Source: Cyclobacteriaceae bacterium (GTDB taxonomy: Bacteria > Bacteroidota > Bacteroidia > Cytophagales > Cyclobacteriaceae). From it: a DNA stretch of 64,000 bases. A program made the position numbers and the translations under genes. This document shows positions 8,413-16,893 of this stretch, in pieces. The notes under the pieces were generated by a model that saw only the letters and a program-made list of their open reading frames with translations, was not told the DNA's origin and ran no database searches. Position 1 is the first letter of the stretch. Every line of letters starts with the position of its first letter. The DNA lies in contig JAHBTX010000002.1 in NCBI GenBank assembly GCA_019638395.1, positions 186,001 to 250,000 on the forward strand, given 5' to 3'.

Positions 8413-9203
8413 ATCTCAGTAAACTGGAAAAAGACACAATCGAGCTTTGTACTGAAGTGAGTGAGTTTATGCGGACGGAGTTGGAGGGCTTTGATCTTTC
8501 GCGCATTGAACAAAAAGGAAGTTCGAGTAATCTTGTTTCGTATGTAGATAAAGAATCGGAAAAACGGTTGGTTGGCAGCCTGAGTAAATTGTTACCAGGC
8601 TCTGGTTTTCTGGCCGAAGAAGGTACCGATGTAAAAGCTACGAATGAATATACATGGATTATAGATCCGCTTGACGGAACCACTAACTACTTGCATGGGC
8701 TACCGATTTTTGCCATCAGTATCGGGTTACAACGGTATGACAAAACTGTATTGGGTATTGTGTATGATGTAAGCAATAACCATTGTTATCATGCTATTGA
8801 AGGTGGTGCGGCTTATTGTAACGAAAAAGAAATTCGGGTATCGGCTATTGGTAGCTTAGAAGAGAGTTTATTAGCAACAGGGTTTCCATATTATCATTCT
8901 GAAAAAAAAGAAGACTACCTGGAGATTATAAAATTGTTTTTAGAAAAAACACATGGTATCCGCAGGCTGGGTAGTGCCGCCATGGATTTAGCTTATGTGG
9001 CCAGCGGGAAATTAGAAGGCTTCTTTGAATACAACCTTAAACCCTGGGATGTGGCCGGGGGTACTTTCCTTGTGCAACAAGCAGGAGGTGTTGTTACTGA
9101 TTTTTCGGGCGGCACTAATTTTTTACACGGAGGCGAACTTTGCGCAGCCGGAAACATTCATGCTGATATGCTTTCGGAAATTCAGAAACTTTGGTTTAAA
9201 TAA
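8409..9203 (+). CDS. suhB: Inositol monophosphatase family protein
   Basis: Mg-dependent phosphatase of the IMPase/SuhB/CysQ family, acting on small phosphorylated metabolites. The 264-residue protein shows the metal site LAEEG (Glu70-Glu71), the signature WIIDPLDGTTNYLHG (Asp86, Asp89) and the C-terminal KPWDVAGGTFLVQQAGG. It probably dephosphorylates inositol-1-phosphate or a related sugar phosphate; the substrate is not determined by the sequence. It is coupled to the preceding membrane gene by an ATGA overlap and converges with an ABC permease gene one base later. Confidence 0.9.
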   Translation: MNLSKLEKDTIELCTEVSEFMRTELEGFDLSRIEQKGSSSNLVSYVDKESEKRLVGSLSKLLPGSGFLAEEGTDVKATNEYTWIIDPLDGTTNYLHGLPIFAISIGLQRYDKTVLGIVYDVSNNHCYHAIEGGAAYCNEKEIRVSAIGSLEESLLATGFPYYHSEKKEDYLEIIKLFLEKTHGIRRLGSAAMDLAYVASGKLEGFFEYNLKPWDVAGGTFLVQQAGGVVTDFSGGTNFLHGGELCAAGNIHADMLSEIQKLWFK

Positions 9204-9204
9204 T

Positions 9205-11613
9205 TTATTCCGATCGTAACGATTGAGTTGGATTAGCCACCGCTGCTTTCATAGAACGATAGGCTACCGTGAGAATAGCAATAACAAATGTTATAGCTAG
9301 CCCCGCTAAAAATACCGTTGGCCCCATTGTAATTTTATAAGCAAACTGATCGAGGTATTGATTAGCTGCATACCAGGCCACTGGAGCCGCGATACAAAAT
9401 CCGATCAAAATAAGTTTGACAAACTCTTTTGTGAACAGCATCAGAATACTTTCAACTGATGCACCTAACACTTTGCGCACACCAATTTCTTTGGTTTTTT
9501 GGTTAACCATAAACACGGTTAGTCCAAACAAGCCTAAGCACCCAATAAAAATTGCAAGCGAAGTAAATACCGTTAACAGAACGGACATACGTTGTTCGCC
9601 CTCATAAAATTCCTGAATTTGTTCATCCAAAAACTGATAGGAATAAATATACTCCGGGTATGCCGCTTCCCATTTAGCTTGTACGTGTTTAAGCACATCT
9701 TGTACACGTTGCGGATTCATTTTAACAGAGAGCAAATGAAAGTTCCGGATTCTGTTTATCATAATGGTTGCCTCCAGCGGATCTTGCAGGGATACCGTGT
9801 GGAAATTTTTTACCACACCACTTACGGGCAAGGTTTTGCCCCACATCCGGATATTTTTTCCAATGATATCCTCGGGGTTTGACAGACCCACCACCTGGGT
9901 TAAGCGTTCATTAACCACATACATTTGCGCTGTGTCTGCATCGGCCAGTCCTACACCAGCTATTAATTGTAAGCCATATAAATCCAGGTAATTACCATCT
10001 ACAACCTTTACCTGGGTACCATAGTTTTTTTCATCTCCTTCTATGGTAAAGTCGGTGGAAGATACACTGCCCGATGAAGGTGCACTGTTGCTCAAACTTG
10101 CTGCTTCTACCCCGGGAATCGCGAGCAATTCGTTGCGCAGTGTACGCATTTTACTTACTCCATCTGTAGCGGGTTTCTCGCTAACCGGAATTTGTACGGT
10201 TATAATCGCATCCTTACGAAAGCCAAGCTCTTTGTTTCGCAAATAATTTATTTGACTGATGAGCACAACTGTTCCAATAATCAACAATTGCGAAATCACA
10301 AACTGCAATACAACCAAACTTCTGCGTAAATTAAATCCTGAGGTTTGCCGGTTTCCCAACTGGTTCTTAAGCGCGCTTACCGGGTTGTAGGCACTTACAA
10401 CCAATGCGGGGTAAAATCCCGATAATACAGAAACAATTAGCAGGGTTCCGATCAGGAACAACCACAAGGTTACATCGGTTGTCAGGTTTATACGCAGCGA
10501 TAGATCAAGAAATGGGTTTAGAAAATTCAAACCCACTTCGGCCAATACAACAGCAATTAAAATGGAAACAAGTGTAATCAAAAAGGTTTCTCCTAAAAAT
10601 TGAAAAATTAATTGCGATCGTAAACTTCCCAACGATTTGCGGATACCTACTTCTTTTGAGCGCTTTACCGCTTCGGCTGTAGTAAGATTTATAAAATTAA
10701 TGCAGGCTGTTAGCAACAGAAAAATACCGATGATGCTTAACACCATAAATGTAGATTTGCTTACAGTGTTGTAATTGTAATTACCAAAGCGATCATCAAA
10801 ATGAATTTCGCTAAAGGGTTGCAACACAAACGCTGTGTTGTCGCGGTTACGGGTTGAATCGCCCAGGTATTTGGTAACAAATGCCGGCATGCGGGCTTCA
10901 ATATCGGCAATAGTGCTGCCATTTTTAATAGTAAAGTAACAATGATCATCGCTCCAAATACCGGTCCAGGCACTTTCATCTTTTTGTTTCTTTATAGTTA
11001 TGTACGATGCAAGCATATCAAATGGCAGATCGGTATTGGTTGGAACGTCTTCCATAATCGCGGTAACGCGAAAATCCTGATCGTCATATCGCAGCACTTC
11101 GCCCACCGCATCTTCTTTACCAAAATATTTCAGGGCCGAACGTTTCGAAATGATCACTTCATTGGGTTCGTCTAATCCCTTCTCACCATCGCCTATTAAA
11201 ATTTTCCGATCAAAGATTTTAAAGAAATTAGGTTGTGCATAGGCAACTCCCCGTTCTTCGTCATACTTTTTGGGTTCACCACTTGCTTGTGGAATTACAA
11301 TTAACCCTCCGTTGCGATATGAAATAAACGTAACTTCTTCTGCTTCGGGAAAGTCGGCATCAAACACTTCCGGGAAACCGGGATATACACCGGAAGTATA
11401 ATCCTTACCTTCGTTGCCATCGGATTGCACATTGGCGCGGTAAATACGATGGTAGTTGCTATGATATGTATCGAAACTTTTATGATAGCGCACCAGCAAA
11501 AAAAGTACAAGGCTGGTGGCAAGGCCCAGCGTAAGGCCGCTGATATTTAATAGGGTGGTTCCACGTTGCCGAAGCAGATTCCGCACCGCGGCTTTAAAAT
11601 AGTTTTTAAACAT
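9205..11613 (-). CDS. ABC transporter permease, MacB/FtsX family
   Basis: An 802-residue inner-membrane protein with the Bacteroidota double-FtsX layout: N-terminal helix (about 20-42), MacB-type periplasmic domain (about 50-270), a four-helix FtsX block (about 285-455), a second periplasmic domain, and a C-terminal FtsX block (about 680-795) with the signature VNQKTKEIGVRKVLGAS. The first block contains the parallel EAVKRSKEVGIRKSLGS. Such proteins work with a separate LolD/MacB-type ATPase to move lipids, peptides or lipoproteins mechanically across the periplasm. No ATPase gene is adjacent, so the partner is elsewhere. Substrate unknown. Confidence 0.92.
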   Translation of the reverse strand: MFKNYFKAAVRNLLRQRGTTLLNISGLTLGLATSLVLFLLVRYHKSFDTYHSNYHRIYRANVQSDGNEGKDYTSGVYPGFPEVFDADFPEAEEVTFISYRNGGLIVIPQASGEPKKYDEERGVAYAQPNFFKIFDRKILIGDGEKGLDEPNEVIISKRSALKYFGKEDAVGEVLRYDDQDFRVTAIMEDVPTNTDLPFDMLASYITIKKQKDESAWTGIWSDDHCYFTIKNGSTIADIEARMPAFVTKYLGDSTRNRDNTAFVLQPFSEIHFDDRFGNYNYNTVSKSTFMVLSIIGIFLLLTACINFINLTTAEAVKRSKEVGIRKSLGSLRSQLIFQFLGETFLITLVSILIAVVLAEVGLNFLNPFLDLSLRINLTTDVTLWLFLIGTLLIVSVLSGFYPALVVSAYNPVSALKNQLGNRQTSGFNLRRSLVVLQFVISQLLIIGTVVLISQINYLRNKELGFRKDAIITVQIPVSEKPATDGVSKMRTLRNELLAIPGVEAASLSNSAPSSGSVSSTDFTIEGDEKNYGTQVKVVDGNYLDLYGLQLIAGVGLADADTAQMYVVNERLTQVVGLSNPEDIIGKNIRMWGKTLPVSGVVKNFHTVSLQDPLEATIMINRIRNFHLLSVKMNPQRVQDVLKHVQAKWEAAYPEYIYSYQFLDEQIQEFYEGEQRMSVLLTVFTSLAIFIGCLGLFGLTVFMVNQKTKEIGVRKVLGASVESILMLFTKEFVKLILIGFCIAAPVAWYAANQYLDQFAYKITMGPTVFLAGLAITFVIAILTVAYRSMKAAVANPTQSLRSE

Positions 11614-11750
11614 AATCGCAGCAGTTTAGCTTTTGTTGGGATGCTATACGGATTGAAAAAGTTCAACAAGTTGCCAACACTGTGCCAGGCCCATTTTTAT
11701 GCGAATTCGTGAGTTTTTAGAAAGTATGATTGTCCAAATTTGCAGCCATT

Positions 11751-11766
11751 CGTCCGCAGGCGGACG
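11751..11766. repeat. Short GC-rich palindrome
   Basis: CGTCCGC / GCGGACG with a two-base loop, followed by a further GACG. It is far more GC-rich than its surroundings and resembles the small extragenic palindromes scattered in many genomes; no second copy was noticed in the window. Confidence 0.4.
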
Positions 11767-11817
11767 GACGCACCATTCGGCATAGACATATTTAAACAAG
11801 TTGATTAGTTTTACAGC

Positions 11818-11997
11818 ATGGTTCAGCAACTATTGATTGTGCTATTGTTTTTAGCGGCAGTTTTTTACTTGGGCCGCATGAGTTGGCGAAGCTGGCGTGC
11901 AAAAAACGCATGCGAAGCTGGCTGCGGAAAATGTAAAGTTGCTGATGTAAAGTTTGCCACTATTGCCCCAGAAAGCCCACAAGCCCCTGAGTTTTGA
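11818..11997 (+). CDS. Small cysteine-containing membrane protein, FeoB-associated-like
   Basis: A 59-residue open frame starting at the ATG at 11818. It has one N-terminal hydrophobic helix (LLIVLLFLAAVFYLG), a basic stretch (RMSWRSWRAKN) and then CEAGCGKC, a C-x3-C-x2-C cluster, before a proline-containing tail ending PEF. This layout resembles the FeoB-associated Cys-rich membrane peptides (P12-like) that sit near ferrous-iron or other metal transporters, but no such transporter is adjacent. It is the only gene between the divergent ABC permease and the AAA ATPase. Codon use looks normal for the region. Real gene status is inferred. Confidence 0.5.
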   Translation: MVQQLLIVLLFLAAVFYLGRMSWRSWRAKNACEAGCGKCKVADVKFATIAPESPQAPEF

Positions 11998-12012
11998 TAT
12001 AATAAATAAATT

Positions 12013-12054
12013 ACGCATTTTGCGTAACGCATTTTGCGTAACGCATTTTGTATG
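12013..12054. repeat. Three tandem 14-base repeats at the start of the AAA ATPase gene
   Basis: ACGCATTTTGCGTA occurs at 12013-12026 and 12027-12040, with a third copy at 12041-12054 that keeps ACGCATTTTG and then runs into the ATG. Each unit is itself palindromic (TACGCA..TGCGTA), so the array can also fold into hairpins. Confidence 0.85.
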
Positions 12055-13167
12055 ATTCTGAGAAATCCCTTTCTTTTAAAAGGTTATTTGGATCCAGATC
12101 ACTTTTGTGATAGGGGAAAGGAAACTACTGCATTGATTGGTGCAATCACAAACGGAAGGAGTGTAACGCTCATCTCACTCCGAAGAATGGGTAAGACCGG
12201 GTTAATTCATCATGCCTTTAGTATGCTCAAACAAGAGTATGATTGCGTGTATGTGGACATATTGCCAACGTCCAATCTGGCCGAATTCGCCACTGCATTT
12301 GGCAAAGCAGTTTTGAATCAATTGGAAAGTCCTTACGAAAAATCCATTAAACAATTAATGGGAATTTTTAGAAAATTCACACCCAATCTGGTTATTGATC
12401 CTATGACAGGTCAACCATCTTTCGAAATAAATGTAAAAACAGATAAGGAAAGCGAATCAACTTTAGAAGACATTTTCAACTATCTGAAGAAACGCAAAAA
12501 AAGAGTAGTCATCGCGATAGATGAATTTCAACAGGTAGCCGAATATCCAGAAAAAAGAACAGAGGCATTGCTTCGATCGCATATTCAAATGCTCAACCAT
12601 GTTGAGTTCATATTTTCGGGCAGCCGGAAACATTTACTGACACAAATGTTTACTCAGGCATCAAGACCTTTTTATCAAAGCACTGAGCTCCTATTTATGG
12701 ATCGAATAGATAAAGTTGCTTATTCTACTTTCGTCCAAAAGCATTTTACAAAGCATCAAAAAAAAGTAAAGCCTGACAAATTAGAAACAATTTTTGAATG
12801 GACAAGATTACATACATTTTATGTACAACTGTTTTGCCATAAACTATTTATGCAGCCCGAAAAAGAAATGACTCATGAAGTCTTGCTTAGAACCATTCAG
12901 GATATATTGGCAGAAAATGAAACATATTATTACGGTTACAAAAACCTCCTCACTGAGCAGCAATGGAATTTATTAAAAGCCATTGCACATGAAAAATCTA
13001 TTTCTAAGATCAATCAAAAAGACTTTTTAAACAAGTACGACCTAAGTGCAAGCAGTGTTCAACGCTCCATCAAGGCTTTAGAAGAAAGGGAATTGATAGT
13101 TCAGGAACCAGAAGGCTATCGTGTTTATGATGTATTCTTTGGCCTTTGGATGTCGATTCGATTTTAA
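12052..13167 (+). CDS. AAA-family ATPase (archaeal-type ATPase/winged-helix)
   Basis: A 371-residue P-loop ATPase. Walker A is atypical but clear (SLRRMGKTGL, residues 42-51, the RRxGKT form of the PF01637-type ATPases), Walker B is VVIAIDEF (152-159), and a sensor-like FIFSGSRKHLL follows. The C-terminal 90 residues look like a winged helix (INQKDFLNKYDLSASSVQRS...LEERELIVQE). The frame extends to a TTG at 12034 within the tandem repeats; the ATG at 12052 is preferred. Members of this family are often mobile and variable between strains; the biological role is unknown. Confidence 0.82.
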   Translation: MILRNPFLLKGYLDPDHFCDRGKETTALIGAITNGRSVTLISLRRMGKTGLIHHAFSMLKQEYDCVYVDILPTSNLAEFATAFGKAVLNQLESPYEKSIKQLMGIFRKFTPNLVIDPMTGQPSFEINVKTDKESESTLEDIFNYLKKRKKRVVIAIDEFQQVAEYPEKRTEALLRSHIQMLNHVEFIFSGSRKHLLTQMFTQASRPFYQSTELLFMDRIDKVAYSTFVQKHFTKHQKKVKPDKLETIFEWTRLHTFYVQLFCHKLFMQPEKEMTHEVLLRTIQDILAENETYYYGYKNLLTEQQWNLLKAIAHEKSISKINQKDFLNKYDLSASSVQRSIKALEERELIVQEPEGYRVYDVFFGLWMSIRF

Positions 13168-13170
13168 AAA

Positions 13171-14202
13171 TCACGCCCACACCCTTGTTCCCTCTGTACA
13201 ATTTTTACACATCTCTATCTCGTTGCGCGAGCGAAATAAGCTTGACCGGAAGTCCTGATAGCGTTTGCTACTCCAGACTTCTTTAAACGACTGGGTTTGC
13301 AAATTGCCCATTACATAGTGTGCGTCTTTATCAAAGCAACAGGGCACTACTTTTCCATCCCAGGTAATCACGCAACTCTGCCACATCTTCCAGCAATGGC
13401 TAGCTAATTCGTTTTTAATAGAATATGTATTATCCGTATTTTTTTGATAGCGTGAGTATTTATCAATAGATGGAATTAAATCCGAACCATTCTTATAATC
13501 ATAAATCTGGGCCGTTTTTAAAGCCACATGATCCACGCCAATTTCTTTTGCAAGTTGATGTACCGCTTCAATCTGATGTTCGTTTGGCTTAACAACCAAA
13601 AACTGAAACACAACAAACGGTGTAAGCGACTTCAATTCTTTTTTCCAGCGAACAATGTTCTTGGCCCCTTCGATAACTTTATCAAGCTTACCTCCTACCC
13701 GATAGGCTTCGTATGTTTCTTGTGTAGTGCCATCAATGGATATGATGAGTCGATCCAACCCGGACTCGATAGTTTTTCTGGCAGCAGCATCGTTCAGGTA
13801 ATGTGCATTGGTAGAGGTTGCTGTATAAATGTTTTTACCCGATGCATACTGAACCAACTCTAAAAATTGTGGATGCAAATACGGTTCGCCCTGAAAATAA
13901 AATGTGAGATAAGAAAGTGATGGGGCCAGTTCATCCATTACTTTCTTAAACAATTCAGGTTGTAACATACCCGTTGGGCGCGTGAATGAGCGCAAACCCG
14001 AAGGGCACTCGGGGCATCGTAAATTGCAGGAAGTGGTAGGCTCAATGGAAATAGCTGTTGGCAATGCCCAGTGCGAAGCCTTGCCCGACATGCGTGCGTA
14101 TTGATAACTTGATAATACTTTTGCAGCATTGTAAACCCGCTTGGGTGTTATTTTCCGCAACAGGTTCAGGGTATCATTAAAATTACCGCGCAAGGCATCC
14201 AT
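13171..14202 (-). CDS. Radical SAM/SPASM domain protein
   Basis: A 343-residue radical SAM enzyme. The 4Fe-4S motif is CNLRCPEC (Cys59, Cys63, Cys66), preceded by IEPTTSCN, and the partial TIM barrel follows (FYFQGEPYLHP; STNAHYL; IISIDGTTQETY). The C-terminal SPASM-type cluster region includes CWKMWQSCVITWDGKVVPCC and the terminal CKNC, ligands for one or two extra clusters. SPASM enzymes modify peptides or nucleosides; no precursor peptide was seen beside it, so the substrate is unknown. Its start lies four bases after a -7-like TAATTTTG on the minus strand. Confidence 0.9.
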   Translation of the reverse strand: MDALRGNFNDTLNLLRKITPKRVYNAAKVLSSYQYARMSGKASHWALPTAISIEPTTSCNLRCPECPSGLRSFTRPTGMLQPELFKKVMDELAPSLSYLTFYFQGEPYLHPQFLELVQYASGKNIYTATSTNAHYLNDAAARKTIESGLDRLIISIDGTTQETYEAYRVGGKLDKVIEGAKNIVRWKKELKSLTPFVVFQFLVVKPNEHQIEAVHQLAKEIGVDHVALKTAQIYDYKNGSDLIPSIDKYSRYQKNTDNTYSIKNELASHCWKMWQSCVITWDGKVVPCCFDKDAHYVMGNLQTQSFKEVWSSKRYQDFRSSLFRSRNEIEMCKNCTEGTRVWA

Positions 14203-14225
14203 CTTTCAAAATTACTTTTTGAAAG
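14203..14225. promoter_or_regulatory. Inverted repeat and -7 box in the divergent radical SAM / DUF4105 spacer
   Basis: A perfect nine-base inverted repeat CTTTCAAAA / TTTTGAAAG with a five-base loop covers a minus-strand -7 box (TAATTTTG, 14207-14214). It sits where an operator for the radical SAM gene would lie. A weaker plus-strand TATCTTTC at 14235-14242 may serve the DUF4105 gene. Confidence 0.5.
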
Positions 14226-14259
14226 GCTATTGTCTATCTTTCGGAACAAATATTTACGC

Positions 14260-15435
14260 ATGCACAGATTGATTTCGGTGGTAACCTGTTTCCTTCTTTT
14301 CTATAATGGAGTGGTCGCACAAATGCTGCCACTATCCGATAAAGCTGAAATATCCATTATTACCTGTGGCCCCGATCCAAATGAGTTATACAGTGCATTT
14401 GGCCATAGCGCCATACGGGTAAACGATCCGGTAAATGAAATTGATTACGCTTTTAACTATGGGGTTTTCGATTTCGATCAGCCCAACTTCTATTTAAATT
14501 TTGCACGGGGAAGAAACTACTATATGCTGGCCGTTTATAAATACGAACACTTTGAATGGGCTTACAAACGCGATGGCAGATTTATCCACGAACAGGTATT
14601 ACAATTAACGCCACAACAGCGCGATAAGATTTATAGTTTCTTGCATTGGAACGCACAGCCCGAAAACCGAACCTATCGATACGATTATTACCATGATAAT
14701 TGTGCAACACGCATTCGCGATATACTGGTTAATCAATTAGCAAGCGACTTAAAAATTGACAGCACCTTTTTTAACGCCACACATTCCTTTCGCCAAAAAA
14801 CAGACGAATATCTGAATCCTTTGCCTTGGGGCGATTTAGGAATAGATATTTGCCTCGGGTTGCCGATTGACAGAACCATGTTTGCAACTGAATACATGTT
14901 TCTACCCGATTACATTGAGTTATTTGTAGATAGGATGCAAGTGAAATCGGATAGTGGCTGGGTAGCGTTGGTGAAAGAAAAAAGAATTAATGCTGCAACA
15001 GTTGAACCCTGGAGTTCACTCGTTCATCCCTGGGTTGCATTTACGTTTCTGCTCACTATTATCACCTTGATTTCAGTCTTCGATTGGAGACGAAAAAGAT
15101 TGAGTCGCTGGTTTGATGTAACCTTGTTTGGTTTAACAGGATTAATTGGTTTACTTCTCTTCGTGCTTTGGTTATTTACCGATCATCACGATGCGGCACG
15201 AAACTTAAACTTGTTGTGGGCTTTTCCCTTACACTTCTTTGCAAGCTTAATGTTATTTAGCAAGCACAAGAATTTACTTAGCAAATACTTTTTGTTTTGT
15301 CTTATCATCCTTGCATTCACCCTTGTGTTTTGGTGGGTGTTGCCACAAGATTTGAACTTGTATCTTATTCCTGTAGCCGCTGGACTAGCAATCCGGTGTT
15401 TATTGAATTGGAAATTGTTGCCACAGATTCACTGA
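14260..15435 (+). CDS. DUF4105 membrane protein, probable lipoprotein N-acyltransferase
   Basis: A 391-residue protein with a signal peptide (about 1-20), an extracytoplasmic DUF4105 domain (about 25-240) and five C-terminal membrane helices (about 257-390). Conserved features are the early CGP..ELYSAFGHSAIRV with a His, and YYHDNCATRIRD with a Cys, together suggesting a cysteine/histidine acyl-transfer site. My recollection is that a DUF4105 protein of Bacteroides has been reported as a lipoprotein N-acyltransferase (Lnb); this assignment here is inference. The ATG at 14260 is chosen over an upstream TTG at 14230. It converges with lpd. Confidence 0.75.
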   Translation: MHRLISVVTCFLLFYNGVVAQMLPLSDKAEISIITCGPDPNELYSAFGHSAIRVNDPVNEIDYAFNYGVFDFDQPNFYLNFARGRNYYMLAVYKYEHFEWAYKRDGRFIHEQVLQLTPQQRDKIYSFLHWNAQPENRTYRYDYYHDNCATRIRDILVNQLASDLKIDSTFFNATHSFRQKTDEYLNPLPWGDLGIDICLGLPIDRTMFATEYMFLPDYIELFVDRMQVKSDSGWVALVKEKRINAATVEPWSSLVHPWVAFTFLLTIITLISVFDWRRKRLSRWFDVTLFGLTGLIGLLLFVLWLFTDHHDAARNLNLLWAFPLHFFASLMLFSKHKNLLSKYFLFCLIILAFTLVFWWVLPQDLNLYLIPVAAGLAIRCLLNWKLLPQIH

Positions 15436-15454
15436 TTATTCTGTGAATCTGTGG
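15421..15454. terminator. Inverted repeat between convergent DUF4105 and lpd genes
   Basis: A perfect 12-base stem CCACAGATTCAC / GTGAATCTGTGG with a ten-base loop. The left arm encodes the last four residues of the DUF4105 protein, and the lpd stop lies eight bases beyond. There is no T tract, so terminator function is only likely. Confidence 0.5.
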
Positions 15455-15461
15455 CGAGTAA

Positions 15462-16862
15462 TTACATGTGAATAGGCCTGTTAGCAGTAGCCGCTAAGCA
15501 TGCTTCTTTTACAGCCTCCATGTAAGTAGGGTGTGCGTGACTCATGCGCGAAACATCTTCAGCCGATGCACGATATTCCATCGCTACCACACCAGCGGCA
15601 ATCATATCAGCAGCGCGGGCACCGATTATATGTACCCCCAAAATCTCATCGGTGTTTTTATCGGCCAGAATTTTTACCAGACCATCCAAATCCATAGACG
15701 CACGGGCACGGCCCAATGCCTTGTAAGGAAAGTTACCAACTTTATAGGCTTTGCCTTGTTCTTTCAATTGTTCTTCTGTAAAACCTACGCTGGCAACCTC
15801 TGGCCAGGTATATACCACACCCGGAATAAGATTATAATTAATGTGGGGCCTTTGTCCTGCAAATTGCTCTGCTACCATTACGCCCTCTTCTTCAGCTTTG
15901 TGCGCAAGCATGGCTCCGCGTACTACATCACCTATAGCATAAACATTATCCACTTTGGTTTTAAGATGATCATCCACTGGAATTTTTCCTTTGTCTAACT
16001 CTATACCGATTTTATCAAGACCCAGTCCATCTGTGTAAGGTCTGCGCCCTACACTCACTAAACAATAATCGCCTTTTAGCTCAATAGCGTTTCCTCCATT
16101 TTTAGGTTCTGCCTTCAACACAACCTCTTTACCTTTATTCTCAAGCTCAGTAACCTTATGACCGAGGAATAGATCCATACCCAACTTTTTGGCGACTTTG
16201 GCAAGTTCTTTACCCATTGTTCCATCCATGGTAGAGATAAGGCTATCCATAAATTCAACCACCGTTACTTTAGATCCGATGCGCGCGTAAACGGAACCCA
16301 GTTCCATTCCAATTACACCACCACCGATAATAATCAAGTGCTTCGGAATTTCTTTAAATTCTAATGCTTCAGTGCTGGAGATAATTCTTTTTTTATCAAA
16401 TGGTGCAAACGGAAGTGGTGTTGGTTTTGAACCGGTAGCTATGATTACTTTCTCTGTAGTAATCTGAGTTTCCTTGCCATCCTTGCCTGTGATCTTAATT
16501 GTGTTCTTATCTACAAACGATCCCACCCCAGTATGAACTTCAATTTTGTTTTTCTTCATCAAGAAAGCAATCCCGTCCACATTGGCCTTCACCACACCTG
16601 CTTTGCGTTTAATCATTTGTGTGAGGTTAGCTTTTGGCTCGTTGATATCCACACCATGCTCTTTAAACGTATGGGCCGCATTGTAAAAATGCTCACTCGA
16701 ATCAAGCAGCGCTTTGGATGGAATACAACCCACATTTAAACAGGTTCCACCAAGTGTATCGTATTTTTCGATAATGGCTGTTTTAAAACCAAGTTGTGCA
16801 CAGCGAATGGCGGCTACATATCCTCCGGGGCCTGAGCCAATAACGGTTACGTTGTATTGCAT
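15462..16862 (-). CDS. lpd: Dihydrolipoyl dehydrogenase (E3)
   Basis: FAD flavoprotein that reoxidises the lipoyl arms of 2-oxo-acid dehydrogenases with NAD. The 466-residue protein has the FAD-binding GSGPGG (9-14), the redox disulfide GGTCLNVGCIPSK (Cys41, Cys46), the NAD-binding GGGVIGMELGSVYARIG, and the C-terminal HAHPTYMEA with the catalytic His444-Glu449 pair. It lies 31 bases after sucB on the same strand, completing a sucA-sucB-lpd unit. Confidence 0.97.
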   Translation of the reverse strand: MQYNVTVIGSGPGGYVAAIRCAQLGFKTAIIEKYDTLGGTCLNVGCIPSKALLDSSEHFYNAAHTFKEHGVDINEPKANLTQMIKRKAGVVKANVDGIAFLMKKNKIEVHTGVGSFVDKNTIKITGKDGKETQITTEKVIIATGSKPTPLPFAPFDKKRIISSTEALEFKEIPKHLIIIGGGVIGMELGSVYARIGSKVTVVEFMDSLISTMDGTMGKELAKVAKKLGMDLFLGHKVTELENKGKEVVLKAEPKNGGNAIELKGDYCLVSVGRRPYTDGLGLDKIGIELDKGKIPVDDHLKTKVDNVYAIGDVVRGAMLAHKAEEEGVMVAEQFAGQRPHINYNLIPGVVYTWPEVASVGFTEEQLKEQGKAYKVGNFPYKALGRARASMDLDGLVKILADKNTDEILGVHIIGARAADMIAAGVVAMEYRASAEDVSRMSHAHPTYMEAVKEACLAATANRPIHM

Positions 16863-16893
16863 AAAAACTGAGCTTGATTAAAATTTCAACTTA

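Noticed and set aside
12013-12054. Tandem repeats as a CRISPR array
   Set aside because: 14-base units with no spacers between them and no cas genes.
15531-15998. A 155-residue open frame opposite lpd
   Set aside because: Shadow of lpd; composition rich in His, Tyr, Phe and Cys with no motif.
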